A stretch of 64,000 nucleotides of DNA from Welwitschia mirabilis (lineage: Eukaryota; Gnetophyta; Gnetopsida; Welwitschiales): contig JBOZIK010000001.1 in assembly GCA_051453625.1 (NCBI GenBank), forward strand, positions 90,377,034 through 90,441,033. The letters are read 5' to 3'. The notes under the pieces are model-generated. The model ran no database searches and was not told where the DNA came from. It saw only the letters and a list, made by a program, of their open reading frames with translations. The translations under genes were made by a program, and so were the position numbers. This document shows, piece after piece, positions 36,134 to 48,227 of the stretch (its first letter is position 1; each line of letters opens with the position of its first letter).

Positions 36134-37500
36134 CATCTCATAACCAGACTTTTGTTAGAACCTTAGCAAAAAAATTGATAAGGAAATGAGAAACATGGAA
36201 AAATTGACTAAGTAAAAATATTTAAGTATAGACATAATATATTTTGAAAAATTTTTAATCAATTTTCAACAAATGAAGCATCAAAATTGGAAAAATTTTG
36301 TAAAAGTAGATGTCATAACCCCTAAGAAAAATTAAAATTTATCCTCAAAGTTACAAAGATAGAAAAATAAATTTTTTGAAAATAAATTAAAACTCATAAA
36401 ATTTTTTATTACAAAACTTTTCATACAATGCTAGAAAATGATGTTGATGTGAGTATTCTAGGAAAGATCATAGTGCAAAGGCCTAACTAGTATGTAAAAC
36501 ATTACATTATACTTAAAAAGATTATACTAAAACACTTCAAATTGCAATTCTAGTCAAATGATCTCCTATGAGAGATTAAGTACTCTAGATTTTTCTCTAT
36601 CTACTTGTGCTTTTATGAGATCTTCTTCATCTTGACCCATAATTTTCCAATCCAAGTTTTGTTTTACTAGGATAGATGTTTAAAGAAATTTTCACTGGAT
36701 GACGAGGAAGAGGATGGAGGATGTGGAGGAGAAGGAGAAGAAGGAGGATAATGAGATCATTCTCTAGTAAGTTCTTTGCCTTCTTAGTGAGTTATTAGAG
36801 GCACATATAGAGTGACATAGGGAGGAATAGAGTGTATAGAAGAAAGATCATGGTGGATTTATTTGTGTGCTTTTGTTGTTTTTCTTGATCTTCTTGTTGC
36901 TGACATTCTATTGTTAACTTAGTATCTAATATGTATTATAGTAATTTTAAGCCTAAGTAATCTTACATGGTGTGATGATCTTTATATAGGCTCACTTCCA
37001 ACCTTCATAATGTAAGGATTAATATAGGGTATTGCAGAAGATATCAAAGATAGGCATGATAAGGAAAGATAACTTTTATGACCTACATGATTATTACTGG
37101 TACTAAATAGAAACTAAGAAATGTTGAAGTGTTTATTATTCTAAATGATTCTTATGAAGTCCAAAAACCCAATGTAAGCATCTATAACATGCAAAGTAGA
37201 TAATACGTTACAGATAATAGATCTAAATAAAACACCTTTTATTAGGAGCATGCTCTATGTTTGAGGCTTGATAACCATATTGTAGAGTTTTTCCTGAGAG
37301 ATACGAGAGATGGTTAGGATGCTCTACCTCTAAGGCTACCTCAAAATTAGTTGAAGAAACAATCAAATAAGTTCATTGTAGAACTTTAGAACTTGTTTTA
37401 AGTAGTAGAATGCATTTATTACTTTCAACAAGTAGTTTCACCTTCATGTCTGATTTCATGTAATGTAAAAAGGTATGAACATATCTAGAAATGAGAAAAA
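36134..37500 (-). pseudogene. 3' interior and transposon-protein-like remnant of B
   Basis: Aligns with A 3780-5290. The Ser/Pro-rich tail is encoded near 36760-36690 on the minus strand. The FY core (VLKFYN) is near 37390-37420, with a deletion of about 50 bases relative to A after it. Too broken to make protein. Confidence 0.45.
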
Positions 37501-39300
37501 ATTACCTTCTTTAATGAAGGCAACTTATCTCCCACTTATTATTTTTGGAAAACGATAAGGAAAAAAAAGGAAAAATAGAGAAAGAAATGGATGGTAAAAT
37601 TAAAATGACAAAAATACAAGTGAAGAGATTTAAGATGGTATGGAAATAGGATTTAAAAATAATTTTGATGAAATATTAAAAAGAAAATGAAACCTATGAA
37701 ACTAACAGAGATCCTCAGATGTGAAAAGTATAAGGACAAATAGGAGAAGGATGGCTTCAAAAAATGGATGTAAGAGATAAAAAAAATGATGGTGGAACTG
37801 ATGAGTACAAGTAGTGGTGCTGGTTTATCTATGAAATAATGGTGGTGTGGTGGGGTATAAAAAAGATGTGGAGAGAGTAGCACGGACGAGTTGTAAGTGC
37901 ATGGATAAGGCACATAAAGAAGGAGGTTTTATAAATGTAAGGATAAATAAGGATCATTATATTCTTTAATAAATTTGATGGGTAGGATGACTTGTCCATG
38001 GATTGAGAAATGAATTAAAAAGTTATTTAAGCAAAAAGCACAGCTGTGTTTAAAATGTATTTTTCTCTCAAGAAATAATGGTGGAAATTGAAATTTTAGG
38101 AAATAAACAAATATAAAATTTAATGCAAATGAATCAGCCACACATCCACACATTGTAAAAGATAGATTATATAAAGTAATGGACACATTTATTGAAAATG
38201 TTATACATTTTATTCTAAATTTAGGGTATGTTACAATATCAAACAAATAAGATATCCTCCAAGTAAACCTATAAGAAATTAAAAATTAGTTAAGCAAATC
38301 TAAAAGTACATAAGTCAAGAAAGGTAAACACAAAAGAATCTTCTAAATCCATCCTTTTCATTTAAATTTATATTTTCTCCAATCAAGATTTATTTCTTGT
38401 TTCAGGCATGTTGATCTAATTGAAAATCTAGTGTTATGACATCTCTTCCTAATAGAGTTAAGGATTTTAATATATGAAGGAGTAAGTATTGCATTGCTAG
38501 TAAGCATTTATAGCTCTGATGTCATTGAACATGTGATAAAATAAATTGTTAAAACTACATTGGCAGTGAGAGTCCATAGCCCCAATGTAGTTAATCTAAC
38601 TCAAGTTTTAATTGATCAATAAATAATGTGCTTTTTGGAGAGGGGATATTTCATTTTCTTTTAATAATCCTTCTCATATTCAATAAATTTTAATGCATAT
38701 AAAGGGGTAATTGACTTCTTAGTGTAATCAAGACAAATCTAATTCCCATAAAATGCTTAAAAAATAATTAACTTAGCATGAAAATAGATTCCGCCTTACT
38801 TCAACCATATTTTTCAATTGGAAGATCTTAAATGAAATTAACCTTAATAAATTGACTTAAGAAAAAAACATTTTCTTAAAAAAGTATAAGTAAACTTAAA
38901 TTCTACCTATTTGGCAATGATAAAGTGATCACTTATTACCAGTTTATTTCATTAAGGATAATTAATCAGGATCATCTAATCTTAGGAACTCATGGATGAA
39001 TGGAAGTGGAGGTTGATTGATGGCCTTTATTTTATGGTATCAAAGTGGAAGAATATGGCATGATTGAAGCCAATAATAATTTATCCTATTATGTAAGCGA
39101 AATTTTAGATTTCCTAAATAATAATGTTTAAGATGATGATTATATAGATGGTAGTACTTGGGTAGTTTAAGGCATGAAAGGTATGAAGCATGAATGTTTT
39201 TAAATTTTTTTATTTTTTTCAATCCTAAATCTATCATAAAAGGAAAATTTAGCATACCATAAAGCTGACAATTAAGAGAGGGATTTTCCAATGTATTACA
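37501..39300 (-). other. Interior of B without recognisable product
   Basis: ORFs at 37913-37653, 38246-37929 and 39291-39040 are hydrophobic, lie in different frames from the matching region of A, and appear to be family remnants or chance openings. Confidence 0.45.
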
Positions 39301-41535
39301 TACATCAAGGTTCAGGATGGTAAATGTAGTGGCTGGATAATAATTTAAAATAATGCAAAGCTTTTAAGAATGAGAGAGAATCTTGATAGATACTTATGAA
39401 TGAATCTTAAAAAAGTTGGAAAAATATAAACACTAGAAATAACATTAGTGCATTTGAAAGTATAAATTTTTCAGCCCTTGGCCTATTCCTATTTATTCAA
39501 CAATTCATGCAAGACATTATGTTGGGGTGAATATGAAGATGTATTAGAGATCATTAGATAACGTGAATGATGATCAAGAAAAATATCAGGAGCCGATTTC
39601 AAAGTAAAAGATGGTCTTATCTTCATCATTAAAGTTTATATCTTTCTTAAATGAAAAATATGAAAGTGATATTGTCAACTTAAGAGATTGTTGAGAAGAA
39701 GATAAAGGCTTTTTATGAGGTAAATTACGTAAAGGCTCTTAGTTAGTTTTCTACTTTTTATAATGGTTGTTGAAACATTATTCCTTACATGATTGCACAA
39801 ATGATAATGGTTGTGGTTCTATATTTTCCTCATTGACATTGCTTATTGACTCATCCTCTATTATGTAGCTTTCTAATTTATAATCTTCCTCAAACGATTG
39901 CTTGCTTATAACTAATTTATCATCACCTGATGTATCTAATCCTACTCTAAAGTATAGCCTATTTTCACATAATCATTTACTTTCTAAGAAATTTTAAAAC
40001 TCAAGGTTCTCTTAAATTTTATCATAGGTTTCATCATGGATTACTTTAAGGGTCTCTTCCTCATTCTTAAGAATATAGTTTGGGTGTCATGTTTTCTAGT
40101 CTCATTAATCCCTTCAAGGTTTTCAAGGCTTTTATGTTCATGGAATGTAGGAATGTTTTCTTCTTCTTGTTATCAGTTAAAAGCCCTAAGGATTTGATCA
40201 TTAGTTTGGGTTATGTGTTGAAGGATTTACGTAATGTTTTCCTTGGTTTTATTAGTGGTTTTTTTCAAATATTGTAACATGGATTGAAGCATGTTGGAAG
40301 AATCTTCTAAAAAACTTTGAAAGGCATCTTCAAAGGAAGATGAAGTGGTTTATTAGATGTAGTAAGATTATAGTATTTGTCAAATGGTGTAGGATAGTGA
40401 AAGAAAGAAAAAGGATAAGAGTCAAAAAATAATAAATATAAAAATAACAATGAAGGATAAGAATTATGTGAGAAAATGCAGGGCATGGAGTCAAACTCTT
40501 ATTATTCAATGTATGAATTTTGGAATTTAGAGTTGTAAGGATATTGATCTATGTATGGATAGAATTAAATATACACTTCAAAGGTCTATTTCATATTGAA
40601 AGGACTTAGGAATTGAGGATGGTATACATTGCATTAAAGGTAGCCACTTAAGATTTATTTAGGTCAAATAAAATCTTTTATAGTTTATTAAATTAATCAT
40701 GATTTTTAAAATTGTAAAGATAGACAACTTGAGGTTTAGAAAGTGCTTCAAATGGGTTTGATGCTTAACTCATTAGTAAGTTTTGAAAAAATGGATTATG
40801 GTTTGAGATAAAGAGTCATATTTTCCTGTATTTTTGAAGTTTCAAAGGGTGTTTATTATTTGAAAGGGTTTAATAATATTACAATTAAAGTTACAGAGGA
40901 TTCTAAGTAGGAACACTAAGAGCACTAATCAAGGAAGGTACGTACTAGTGGTTTGGGAAGGAACTTGCAAGAAATATAGAGTTCATATTTAGGTTAACAC
41001 AAAAGGTTTTGGCTTATAAAGTCTTAAAAAATTTTAACAGAATTCCAAATTGACTGTAATAAATCAAAGTTAATCTAAAAAATAAACCATGATTTTTTAA
41101 AAAAAAAAATTAGTAGAAATAAAGCTAAATAGAAATAGAAAATTTATAGGAATTTATAAAGAAAAACAAAAACATAAAATACATAAAATAGATCATTAGA
41201 ATGTAGTTTCAGTTTTTTTCTTTTTTGGATCTTAATTTTAGCTGCAACCTATAGGAAAGACATTAGACATGCAACACAAAATATCAAATATGAAATATAT
41301 TTTAGATTAGAATGAAAAATTAAATAAAACCTAGAAACTTTACTAATTCAGGTTTCACTAGAAAAGGATTAGTATCCACCATTGAAAGGAAAATAAAACA
41401 TACAAACAAAAAGGAAAAAAAACTAGTCTAAGTGTAACTAGAAAAAGGACCAATACTCACCATTTAAAAAATAAAAACTAACTAGCAATTACAAGAAAAA
41501 AACTCATGCACTCTTGAAAAGATACCATGCCAACA
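39301..41535 (-). pseudogene. Gag-linker-like region of B and 5' leader
   Basis: 40340-40040 on the minus strand reads TTSSSFEDAFQ, TTNKTKENIT and QTNDQILRAFN, parallel to A 8660-8500. 41060-41535 is the leader, with repeated ACTAG and TAGTATCCACCATTG/CAATACTCACCATTT motifs also seen in A at about 9640-9760. The plus-strand ORF 40080-40277 is a shadow. Confidence 0.4.
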
Positions 41536-41553
41536 TGCTTAGAAATGATGCCA
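41536..41553 (-). promoter_or_regulatory. Primer-binding site of B
   Basis: The minus strand reads TGGCATCATTTCTAAGCA. The TGGC start is intact and it sits 3 bases from the LTR, as in A and C. Confidence 0.7.
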
Positions 41554-41556
41554 AGA

Positions 41557-42975
41557 TCTTGTTCACATATAGTAATGAACCAAATTTAACTAGGTAATGA
41601 TCTAATATCATTCTTCCATAGAGATATATGTGGTAACCAGATAGGAAAAATACAATTATTCTATCTTATAATTAAAAAATCAAAATAAAATGCAAACCAT
41701 GCTAAGATTAAAAGTGATCTTTGGTTGACATCATAAGGAAATGAAGTGTTTTAAAGATCTAGTAATTCACCATTATCTAGTGACTCTAGTATTCTAAAAT
41801 ACAACTAAAACCCTCAAGTCATTAAGGTGCATTATGGAGGCATAATTTCATTTGCCAATAAGTGTTAGTAAGTTATGTAGTCTAACTAATCCTTCAAAAC
41901 CCTTCATAAGCATGGAAGATATGAATAAAGAGGCACAATATTCATTTAATGATAGTGACTAGGATATTATAGAAGTAACCTTAAATAACATACTTGGTAT
42001 AAAAGAACTTGACAATAAAATAAATTCGTCTAAAGATTGCTAATACCAATTGAATGTGCATTAACAATAAAAGACTAAAAATAACTTAATAACTAGATCT
42101 ACCTAAATACTACTAATATCAAGTTAATTACCATTAATAATGATAAAATTAAAATCCAAACCTTTTATTAAAGCTAAAAGTATACATTATGTTAATGGAG
42201 AGAAAGATGAAGATAAAGGACTCCTTAACTAACTTTAGAACAATTCACCTTCAAGAAAAACAATTAGAATACCATGATGTCCTAATGCTCCAAGTCTTCC
42301 CACCCTGTTAGCCAATTAAAAGATCCTTTACAATGGGGATTCAACGCCCTTTTATAGATGAGGAAAGGCTTAAAGAGCTTATCATGATTATGTTAGATGA
42401 GAAGTTGATGGGCAGTTACATTACATTAGGAAAGTTACTTAAGGAGGAAGTTATAGTTTTTGGCATGTAGCTATAAATGAGGATTCTTTATCTTCTTATG
42501 TAAACATAACAATGACATGTCTTTTAACTACTATGACACTACCAATGGATGCCATGTCATGTGTCTTCCATGTGATCATTCTTATTATTGCCACATGTTA
42601 TTATGATGTGTCATCTTATATTTTTAACATATATCATCAAAGTCAAAGGTTGAATTTGATTTATCATCCAATTGAGCTCAAAACTACAAAGTGATAAAAT
42701 CCTCAAAATAATATAGAAATGTGAGTTTTAAAACAATCTTCGTTAGAAGGCTAGCAACGCCAGTAGTCTTAGCTAGTGGTGTTGGCATTTTGCATTGGAA
42801 TTTCTTAAAGTTTGAAAATGTTCGTCAAAGGACAGGGGAAATTCCATAATTTCAAGAAAAATAATAAAAAGGATATAAAAAATTATTTGTGATGAAAATA
42901 ATGAATTCAATGTTTATTCTTATGCTAAATTAATCAATTATAGTTGTTTGTAATGTCCATTTTTGCATGCAAATA
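41557..42975 (-). repeat. 5' LTR of element B
   Basis: Plus-strand start TCTTGTTCACATATAG, end GCATGCAAATA. TATA-like box at 42349-42356 (minus strand). The ORF 42512-42694 is inside the LTR and is not a gene. Confidence 0.75.
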
Positions 42976-43620
42976 GAGAGTATTGAGATGATGACATGAT
43001 AATGACATTCATCATTTTTCACATCCTCTATTTCATGTTTCTAAACCTTGTTACTTGTTCTTGGGATAAAGTAGCTTATTTGGTTGGTTTTTTGGGTCAT
43101 CTTTTACTTTGATCAATTAAATCCCCTAAAATATTGAATGCTTATTTAGGAGTTTTATTTAAAATGTTACTACCTATTACAAAGTCTACATGTTACCTTA
43201 AGTATTTATCCAATAATTCTATGAATGTTTAAAGAAGTTGGTATAATGCAAATCCATGATAAGGGTTCCTTTAGCATAACCTTTAGAATCTTCCATATGC
43301 TTCTTCATAGTCCTATTTTTCTTTTTATTAGAAACTCATTAATTATTTCCTTGAAGTGCATAGCTTATTATATATAAGAAAATTCCTCATAAAGGAATTT
43401 TTTAATACCTTCCATAATCTAATGAAGTTTTAAATAGTTCATAGATAAAATTTAGCTTTATTTTTTAAGATATTCTAAAGTAATCATCTTGGTTTTATCA
43501 ATATTTCTAGGAGCTAATAAAGCTATCATATTTTTAAATTTTAATTTGTGCATCATTGGATATTCCCCATCAGTTCATTAAAGTGATGATAAGAGTTACA
43601 CATGATAAAATTTTAGCATC
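42976..43620 (-). pseudogene. Gypsy gag core remnant (element E)
   Basis: The minus strand shows the retrotransposon gag pattern: KNKAKFYL (family KDKAK.WL), KEIMSF-like, EAYGRF, a stop, RLC, a stop, RNPYHGFALYQLL (family EAWERFKDLL..CPHHGF..W.L), then IGSNILNKTPK and AFNILGDL (family GG....KTP.EA..LIE.M). It stops at the B junction and the zinc knuckle follows beyond B. Confidence 0.78.
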
Positions 43621-44795
43621 CAATCCTAGTGGAAATACTAAAGGTCCATCATATATCTATCCAAGTGGAAAGTTAAAATTCTTTAAATGTTTAAGTTAGT
43701 TTTATTAGTCCTTCATGGATTTTTAAAATATGATTGAATTACTAGGGGAAAGCCAAATTGTTCTAGTTACAAGGGTTATGAAATCATATTTCATCCTAGT
43801 GAAAAATTAGGATTTAAATAAGGTCCTCCTAAATACATGACTTAATCGTGTTGGATGTACTATCAAAGCCATACTAGGTTTAACCTTAGTGATTAGTTAC
43901 ATGGATTGAATTGAATATGCATTTATTAGCATATCTTAATCAATTTGATTTTAGGTTTAATTTTAATTTATAGTTAATTTAGAATTTTTATAAGTTACCA
44001 TAAGTTTTTTCAATGGAAATGTTAGCATTAGCATGCAATGTGAAGTTGTATTTGGAAATAAATTTTACTTGTAAATTAGATTGGATATAGTATTAACATT
44101 TGTAATTGTACATTCAAGTCTTTCATTTTTATTTTGATTTATTTTCTTCTAATTTAAATATTCATTTTACATTTAACTACTTAATCTAGCTAAAAGTGAA
44201 TTAAATTCTTGGATCTACTATATGGGTTATCACAAAATTGAAGGCATACTTAGCTGTTGTTGTTGTGATGTTTCTTTAATTACTTGATTTTATTTTCTTT
44301 TTCTTTTTAATTCAAGTGTAACATTTCATGGAATGTAAGAGGGTCTTATTGAATTATAGTGTAAGGTTGAATACAAGGAATTTTCTCTCACATTGGCATC
44401 TTCCACTACTTCCTCTGGAATAGTAGAAATACTTCTTCATTCTTGACTCATGTTGATTAGAATGTTAGATAGCTGTAATGGTTGAGTAGAGGTAAATTCT
44501 AATAATATCTCAACTAGTTTAAACTTTTCTTTAGCTAATATTTATCAATGAATCATAATGCTTAAGATATTATTGAATTTATAAAAGGTATATCTTCTAC
44601 ATTTGATATCTACGTATTACTTCCTTGAAAATCTTTGAGTTGGTAGTGATATATTAGTTTTCTTAGTAAAATTGATTAAACCCTTGATTTGGATTAAATG
44701 TAGGTAAATTTACTTGAGATTAATTGTTAATATTAAGATGTTTTTATTCTTTGGGATATAAGGTATCTTTCCCTTAATTTCTTATTTGTTGTAAA
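43621..44795. other. Unassigned sequence upstream of E gag
   Basis: AT-rich. It should hold the gag N-terminus, leader and 5' LTR of E, but no landmark was strong enough to place them. Confidence 0.35.
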
Positions 44796-45790
44796 NNNNN
44801 NNNNNNNNNNNNNNNNNNNNNNNNNNNNNNNNNNNNNNNNNNNNNNNNNNNNNNNNNNNNNNNNNNNNNNNNNNNNNNNNNNNNNNNNNNNNNNNNNNNN
44901 NNNNNNNNNNNNNNNNNNNNNNNNNNNNNNNNNNNNNNNNNNNNNNNNNNNNNNNNNNNNNNNNNNNNNNNNNNNNNNNNNNNNNNNNNNNNNNNNNNNN
45001 NNNNNNNNNNNNNNNNNNNNNNNNNNNNNNNNNNNNNNNNNNNNNNNNNNNNNNNNNNNNNNNNNNNNNNNNNNNNNNNNNNNNNNNNNNNNNNNNNNNN
45101 NNNNNNNNNNNNNNNNNNNNNNNNNNNNNNNNNNNNNNNNNNNNNNNNNNNNNNNNNNNNNNNNNNNNNNNNNNNNNNNNNNNNNNNNNNNNNNNNNNNN
45201 NNNNNNNNNNNNNNNNNNNNNNNNNNNNNNNNNNNNNNNNNNNNNNNNNNNNNNNNNNNNNNNNNNNNNNNNNNNNNNNNNNNNNNNNNNNNNNNNNNNN
45301 NNNNNNNNNNNNNNNNNNNNNNNNNNNNNNNNNNNNNNNNNNNNNNNNNNNNNNNNNNNNNNNNNNNNNNNNNNNNNNNNNNNNNNNNNNNNNNNNNNNN
45401 NNNNNNNNNNNNNNNNNNNNNNNNNNNNNNNNNNNNNNNNNNNNNNNNNNNNNNNNNNNNNNNNNNNNNNNNNNNNNNNNNNNNNNNNNNNNNNNNNNNN
45501 NNNNNNNNNNNNNNNNNNNNNNNNNNNNNNNNNNNNNNNNNNNNNNNNNNNNNNNNNNNNNNNNNNNNNNNNNNNNNNNNNNNNNNNNNNNNNNNNNNNN
45601 NNNNNNNNNNNNNNNNNNNNNNNNNNNNNNNNNNNNNNNNNNNNNNNNNNNNNNNNNNNNNNNNNNNNNNNNNNNNNNNNNNNNNNNNNNNNNNNNNNNN
45701 NNNNNNNNNNNNNNNNNNNNNNNNNNNNNNNNNNNNNNNNNNNNNNNNNNNNNNNNNNNNNNNNNNNNNNNNNNNNNNNNNNNNNNNNNN
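44796..45790. other. Assembly gap (995 N)
   Basis: A run of N ending directly at a GT microsatellite. Confidence 1.

Positions 45791-45792
<2 letters not shown>

Positions 45793-45860
<68 letters not shown>
45793..45860. repeat. (GT)n microsatellite
   Basis: About 34 uninterrupted GT units beginning 3 bases after the gap. Its true length may be greater and may have caused the gap. A His-Thr repeat reading frame across it is an artefact. Confidence 0.97.
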
Positions 45861-45862
<2 letters not shown>

Positions 45863-46499
45863 CTAGATCTAAAATTTTTCTTGAAGATAATTGATGATTA
45901 CACAATACTTTACAAAAGAAATATACTAAATTATTTAACTAAATCAATAAAATTTTCAAATAAATACTATTCTAGTTTTTATTTCTTGTAAATGAGAAAT
46001 AATAATACAATATTTTTTGGAAATTACTTTAATAAGTTAAAACTCTAACTCACTTGATAATCTATTTGAATGAATTTTAGTAGGAAAAGAGAACTAATCA
46101 ATTAATAATCAATGAGTTTCAAAGAGAGAGAAATTTGTTTTATACAATTGATAAATTAAAAAAGAAACCTAAACCTATTCCAAGATCTTAAATCACCAAT
46201 GCCTTCCTAGCAATAAAGCTAAAAATGTAAAAGTAATGAGATTTAGCTAAGCTAACTTTCACCTATCTTATTATATCCATGGAAGCTTTGGATGTGGACT
46301 TCAGATAATAGTATCTAGAATTAGGAAGTTGCTTATATTTATATATTTTTTTATTTACTAGTAACTAATTTTTCAAATATTGTTGTTGTAATGGAAAGAA
46401 AAACAGAATAAATACTACAACATTCCATAGTCTAATTCATAAAAAGAAAAATAAACAATTATAGTTCTATACAATCGATAGTTTGTCATCCTATCAATA
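45861..46499. other. Unassigned AT-rich sequence
   Basis: No ORF or repeat of note. Confidence 0.5.
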
Positions 46500-46910
46500 N
46501 NNNNNNNNNNNNNNNNNNNNNNNNNNNNNNNNNNNNNNNNNNNNNNNNNNNNNNNNNNNNNNNNNNNNNNNNNNNNNNNNNNNNNNNNNNNNNNNNNNNN
46601 NNNNNNNNNNNNNNNNNNNNNNNNNNNNNNNNNNNNNNNNNNNNNNNNNNNNNNNNNNNNNNNNNNNNNNNNNNNNNNNNNNNNNNNNNNNNNNNNNNNN
46701 NNNNNNNNNNNNNNNNNNNNNNNNNNNNNNNNNNNNNNNNNNNNNNNNNNNNNNNNNNNNNNNNNNNNNNNNNNNNNNNNNNNNNNNNNNNNNNNNNNNN
46801 NNNNNNNNNNNNNNNNNNNNNNNNNNNNNNNNNNNNNNNNNNNNNNNNNNNNNNNNNNNNNNNNNNNNNNNNNNNNNNNNNNNNNNNNNNNNNNNNNNNN
46901 NNNNNNNNNN
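46500..46910. other. Assembly gap (411 N)
   Basis: A run of N. Confidence 1.
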
Positions 46911-47700
46911 GAAAGTGGAAGACTTATAAGAAGTTTCTACCTATAGAACCTCTTTCTCCAAGAAAAGAGAATACATTTATACATTAGTTCAATGGTAATT
47001 TTGGACATGATTATAATTAATTATACATATAATTACATATGGTTGAGAAGATATTGGAAAGGGTATTGTCTTTATGTTAATTTAGGTCTTTGATTCCTTG
47101 TTATTTTTTTAAGAGAACTTGTCAACTGACCTATAGATTATTAATGCCTTATGTTAATTTCATAGTTCTTATTGTGGATACATTACACCATGTTTAAAAA
47201 TTACTCTTCCAATGATAAGTCTATTAATCTCTTCTTATCACATTATGTTATATCTAGTAAAAAAATTCTATGTAGTTATCATTTTACTTATTAATAACTA
47301 TCACGTCATGATGTCCATCAATAACTATCTCTTCTGTTATAATGACTTCTACAATGTTCTAGAATTCTTGCTATTTTATGGCTTCTATGTTAGCATTATC
47401 ATAGTGTGATAACTTGCGTATCAATCAAATAAAGGCCAAACTTATCATAGTTTAAGTACTTAGTGATGATCCTATCAATAACATAAAATAGCATAATTTT
47501 TAATGGGAATTAAAACTTTAATTAACAAAGAATATAAAAAATCATTTATTTAGTAATTTTTCTTTTTGATATAGAAATAATATTTCCATTGAAATGATTA
47601 CTCATTAAAACATGTAGGAAATTATGAATTTCAATAGTATGTCATCATCCAATGAGTTTTTTTTATTGCATTAAAAATTTATAACTTTCTACTCCTATTC
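46911..47700. other. Unassigned AT-rich sequence
   Basis: RT of element F would be expected on the minus strand here, but no motif was found. The ORF 47212-47409 is hydrophobic and featureless. Confidence 0.4.
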
Positions 47701-48227
47701 TTAAAGAAAATGTTTGCTAGGCCATTTATATAGTTGATTAGAAAGTTAAAGATGGCTAAGAATAATATTCCTAATGCTAAGGAAAATCCTCTTCAATTCT
47801 TTCACTAGGTAGTAAAATTTATTCACTTTTACTAAAATGTCTTGTATTATTTCTTGGAAAATGTTAATTTGGTTATTAGCAAGTTATAAAGTTATCTTTA
47901 CTTTATTTAATTCTTCTAATCTAAGTTTTTTACACAATGAATAGAGCATTCAGTTCATAGTAGCTCTTAAGTCTAGTAAGTCTTTACTAATCCTCTAGTT
48001 GCTTATGACACATTAAATTATTAGAAAACCAAGATCTTTAAAGATTGGTGAAAGTTGTTTTAAACTATGATACTTATTGGACTAGAAAGAAATTATTTTT
48101 ACTTTTATTTCTTTTACTATGTGCATACATAGGAAGGAACGTTATTGATAGCATTTAAAAGGGGAATGTTTATTTTTAGTTTCTTAAATATTTTTGGGTA
48201 TTTTTCTTTAAGTTTTATCCTTACTAC
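47700..48227 (-). pseudogene. Gypsy protease and linker remnant (element F, left part)
   Basis: Starting at the D junction, the minus strand reads KYPKIFKKLKINIPLLNAI (family F..F...LHINIPF.DAL). Protease follows near 48060-47800: KDLGFLII, SKDLLDLRATMN (family KALLDLGASVN), YSLCKKLRLEEL, KITL, QDILVKVNKFYYLV. The catalytic motif DLGA reads DLRA: Asp retained, Gly lost. Gag of the same element is at 57400-56880, beyond D. Confidence 0.82.

Larger units (their letters stand above)
34675..42975 (-). mobile_element. Element B, second minus-strand copy of family A/B/H, inserted in E gag
   Basis: LTRs 34675-36133 and 41557-42975, a primer site beside the right LTR, and an interior of about 5.4 kb that aligns with A. 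The flanks are AAGAG (34670-34674) and GAGAG (42976-42980), a near-perfect 5-base duplication, and E gag is read on both sides. As in A, no protease, RT or integrase is visible. Confidence 0.75.
24150..44795 (-). mobile_element. Element E, long gypsy (Athila/Tat-type) element split by B and K
   Basis: Minus-strand pieces fall in the order expected for one element: gag core (43600-42976), [B insertion], zinc knuckle and pre-protease linker (34674-33069), [K insertion], protease, RT, RNase H and integrase (28191-24150). The domain sequence is interrupted in mid-protein at both insertions and resumes at the other side, which supports a single ancestor. LTRs of E were not identified. The right limit is uncertain because of the gap at 44796. 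Confidence 0.65.

Noticed and set aside
40080-40277. 65-codon plus-strand ORF
   Set aside because: Shadow of the gag-linker-like region of element B, which reads on the minus strand.
44640-44720. Minus-strand FNPNQGFNQ-like peptide, considered as part of a gag linker
   Set aside because: Too short, on the wrong side of the E gag core, and bordered by a gap.
44733-45905. 390-codon minus-strand ORF with a His-Thr repeat
   Set aside because: It is the GT microsatellite plus the N gap; no coding content.
47212-47409. 65-codon hydrophobic ORF as a small membrane protein
   Set aside because: Composition follows the AT-rich DNA; no conserved relative was seen and it lies in repeat territory.
46911-47700. 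RT of element F
   Set aside because: Expected by gene order, but no RT motif could be read in any minus-strand frame.
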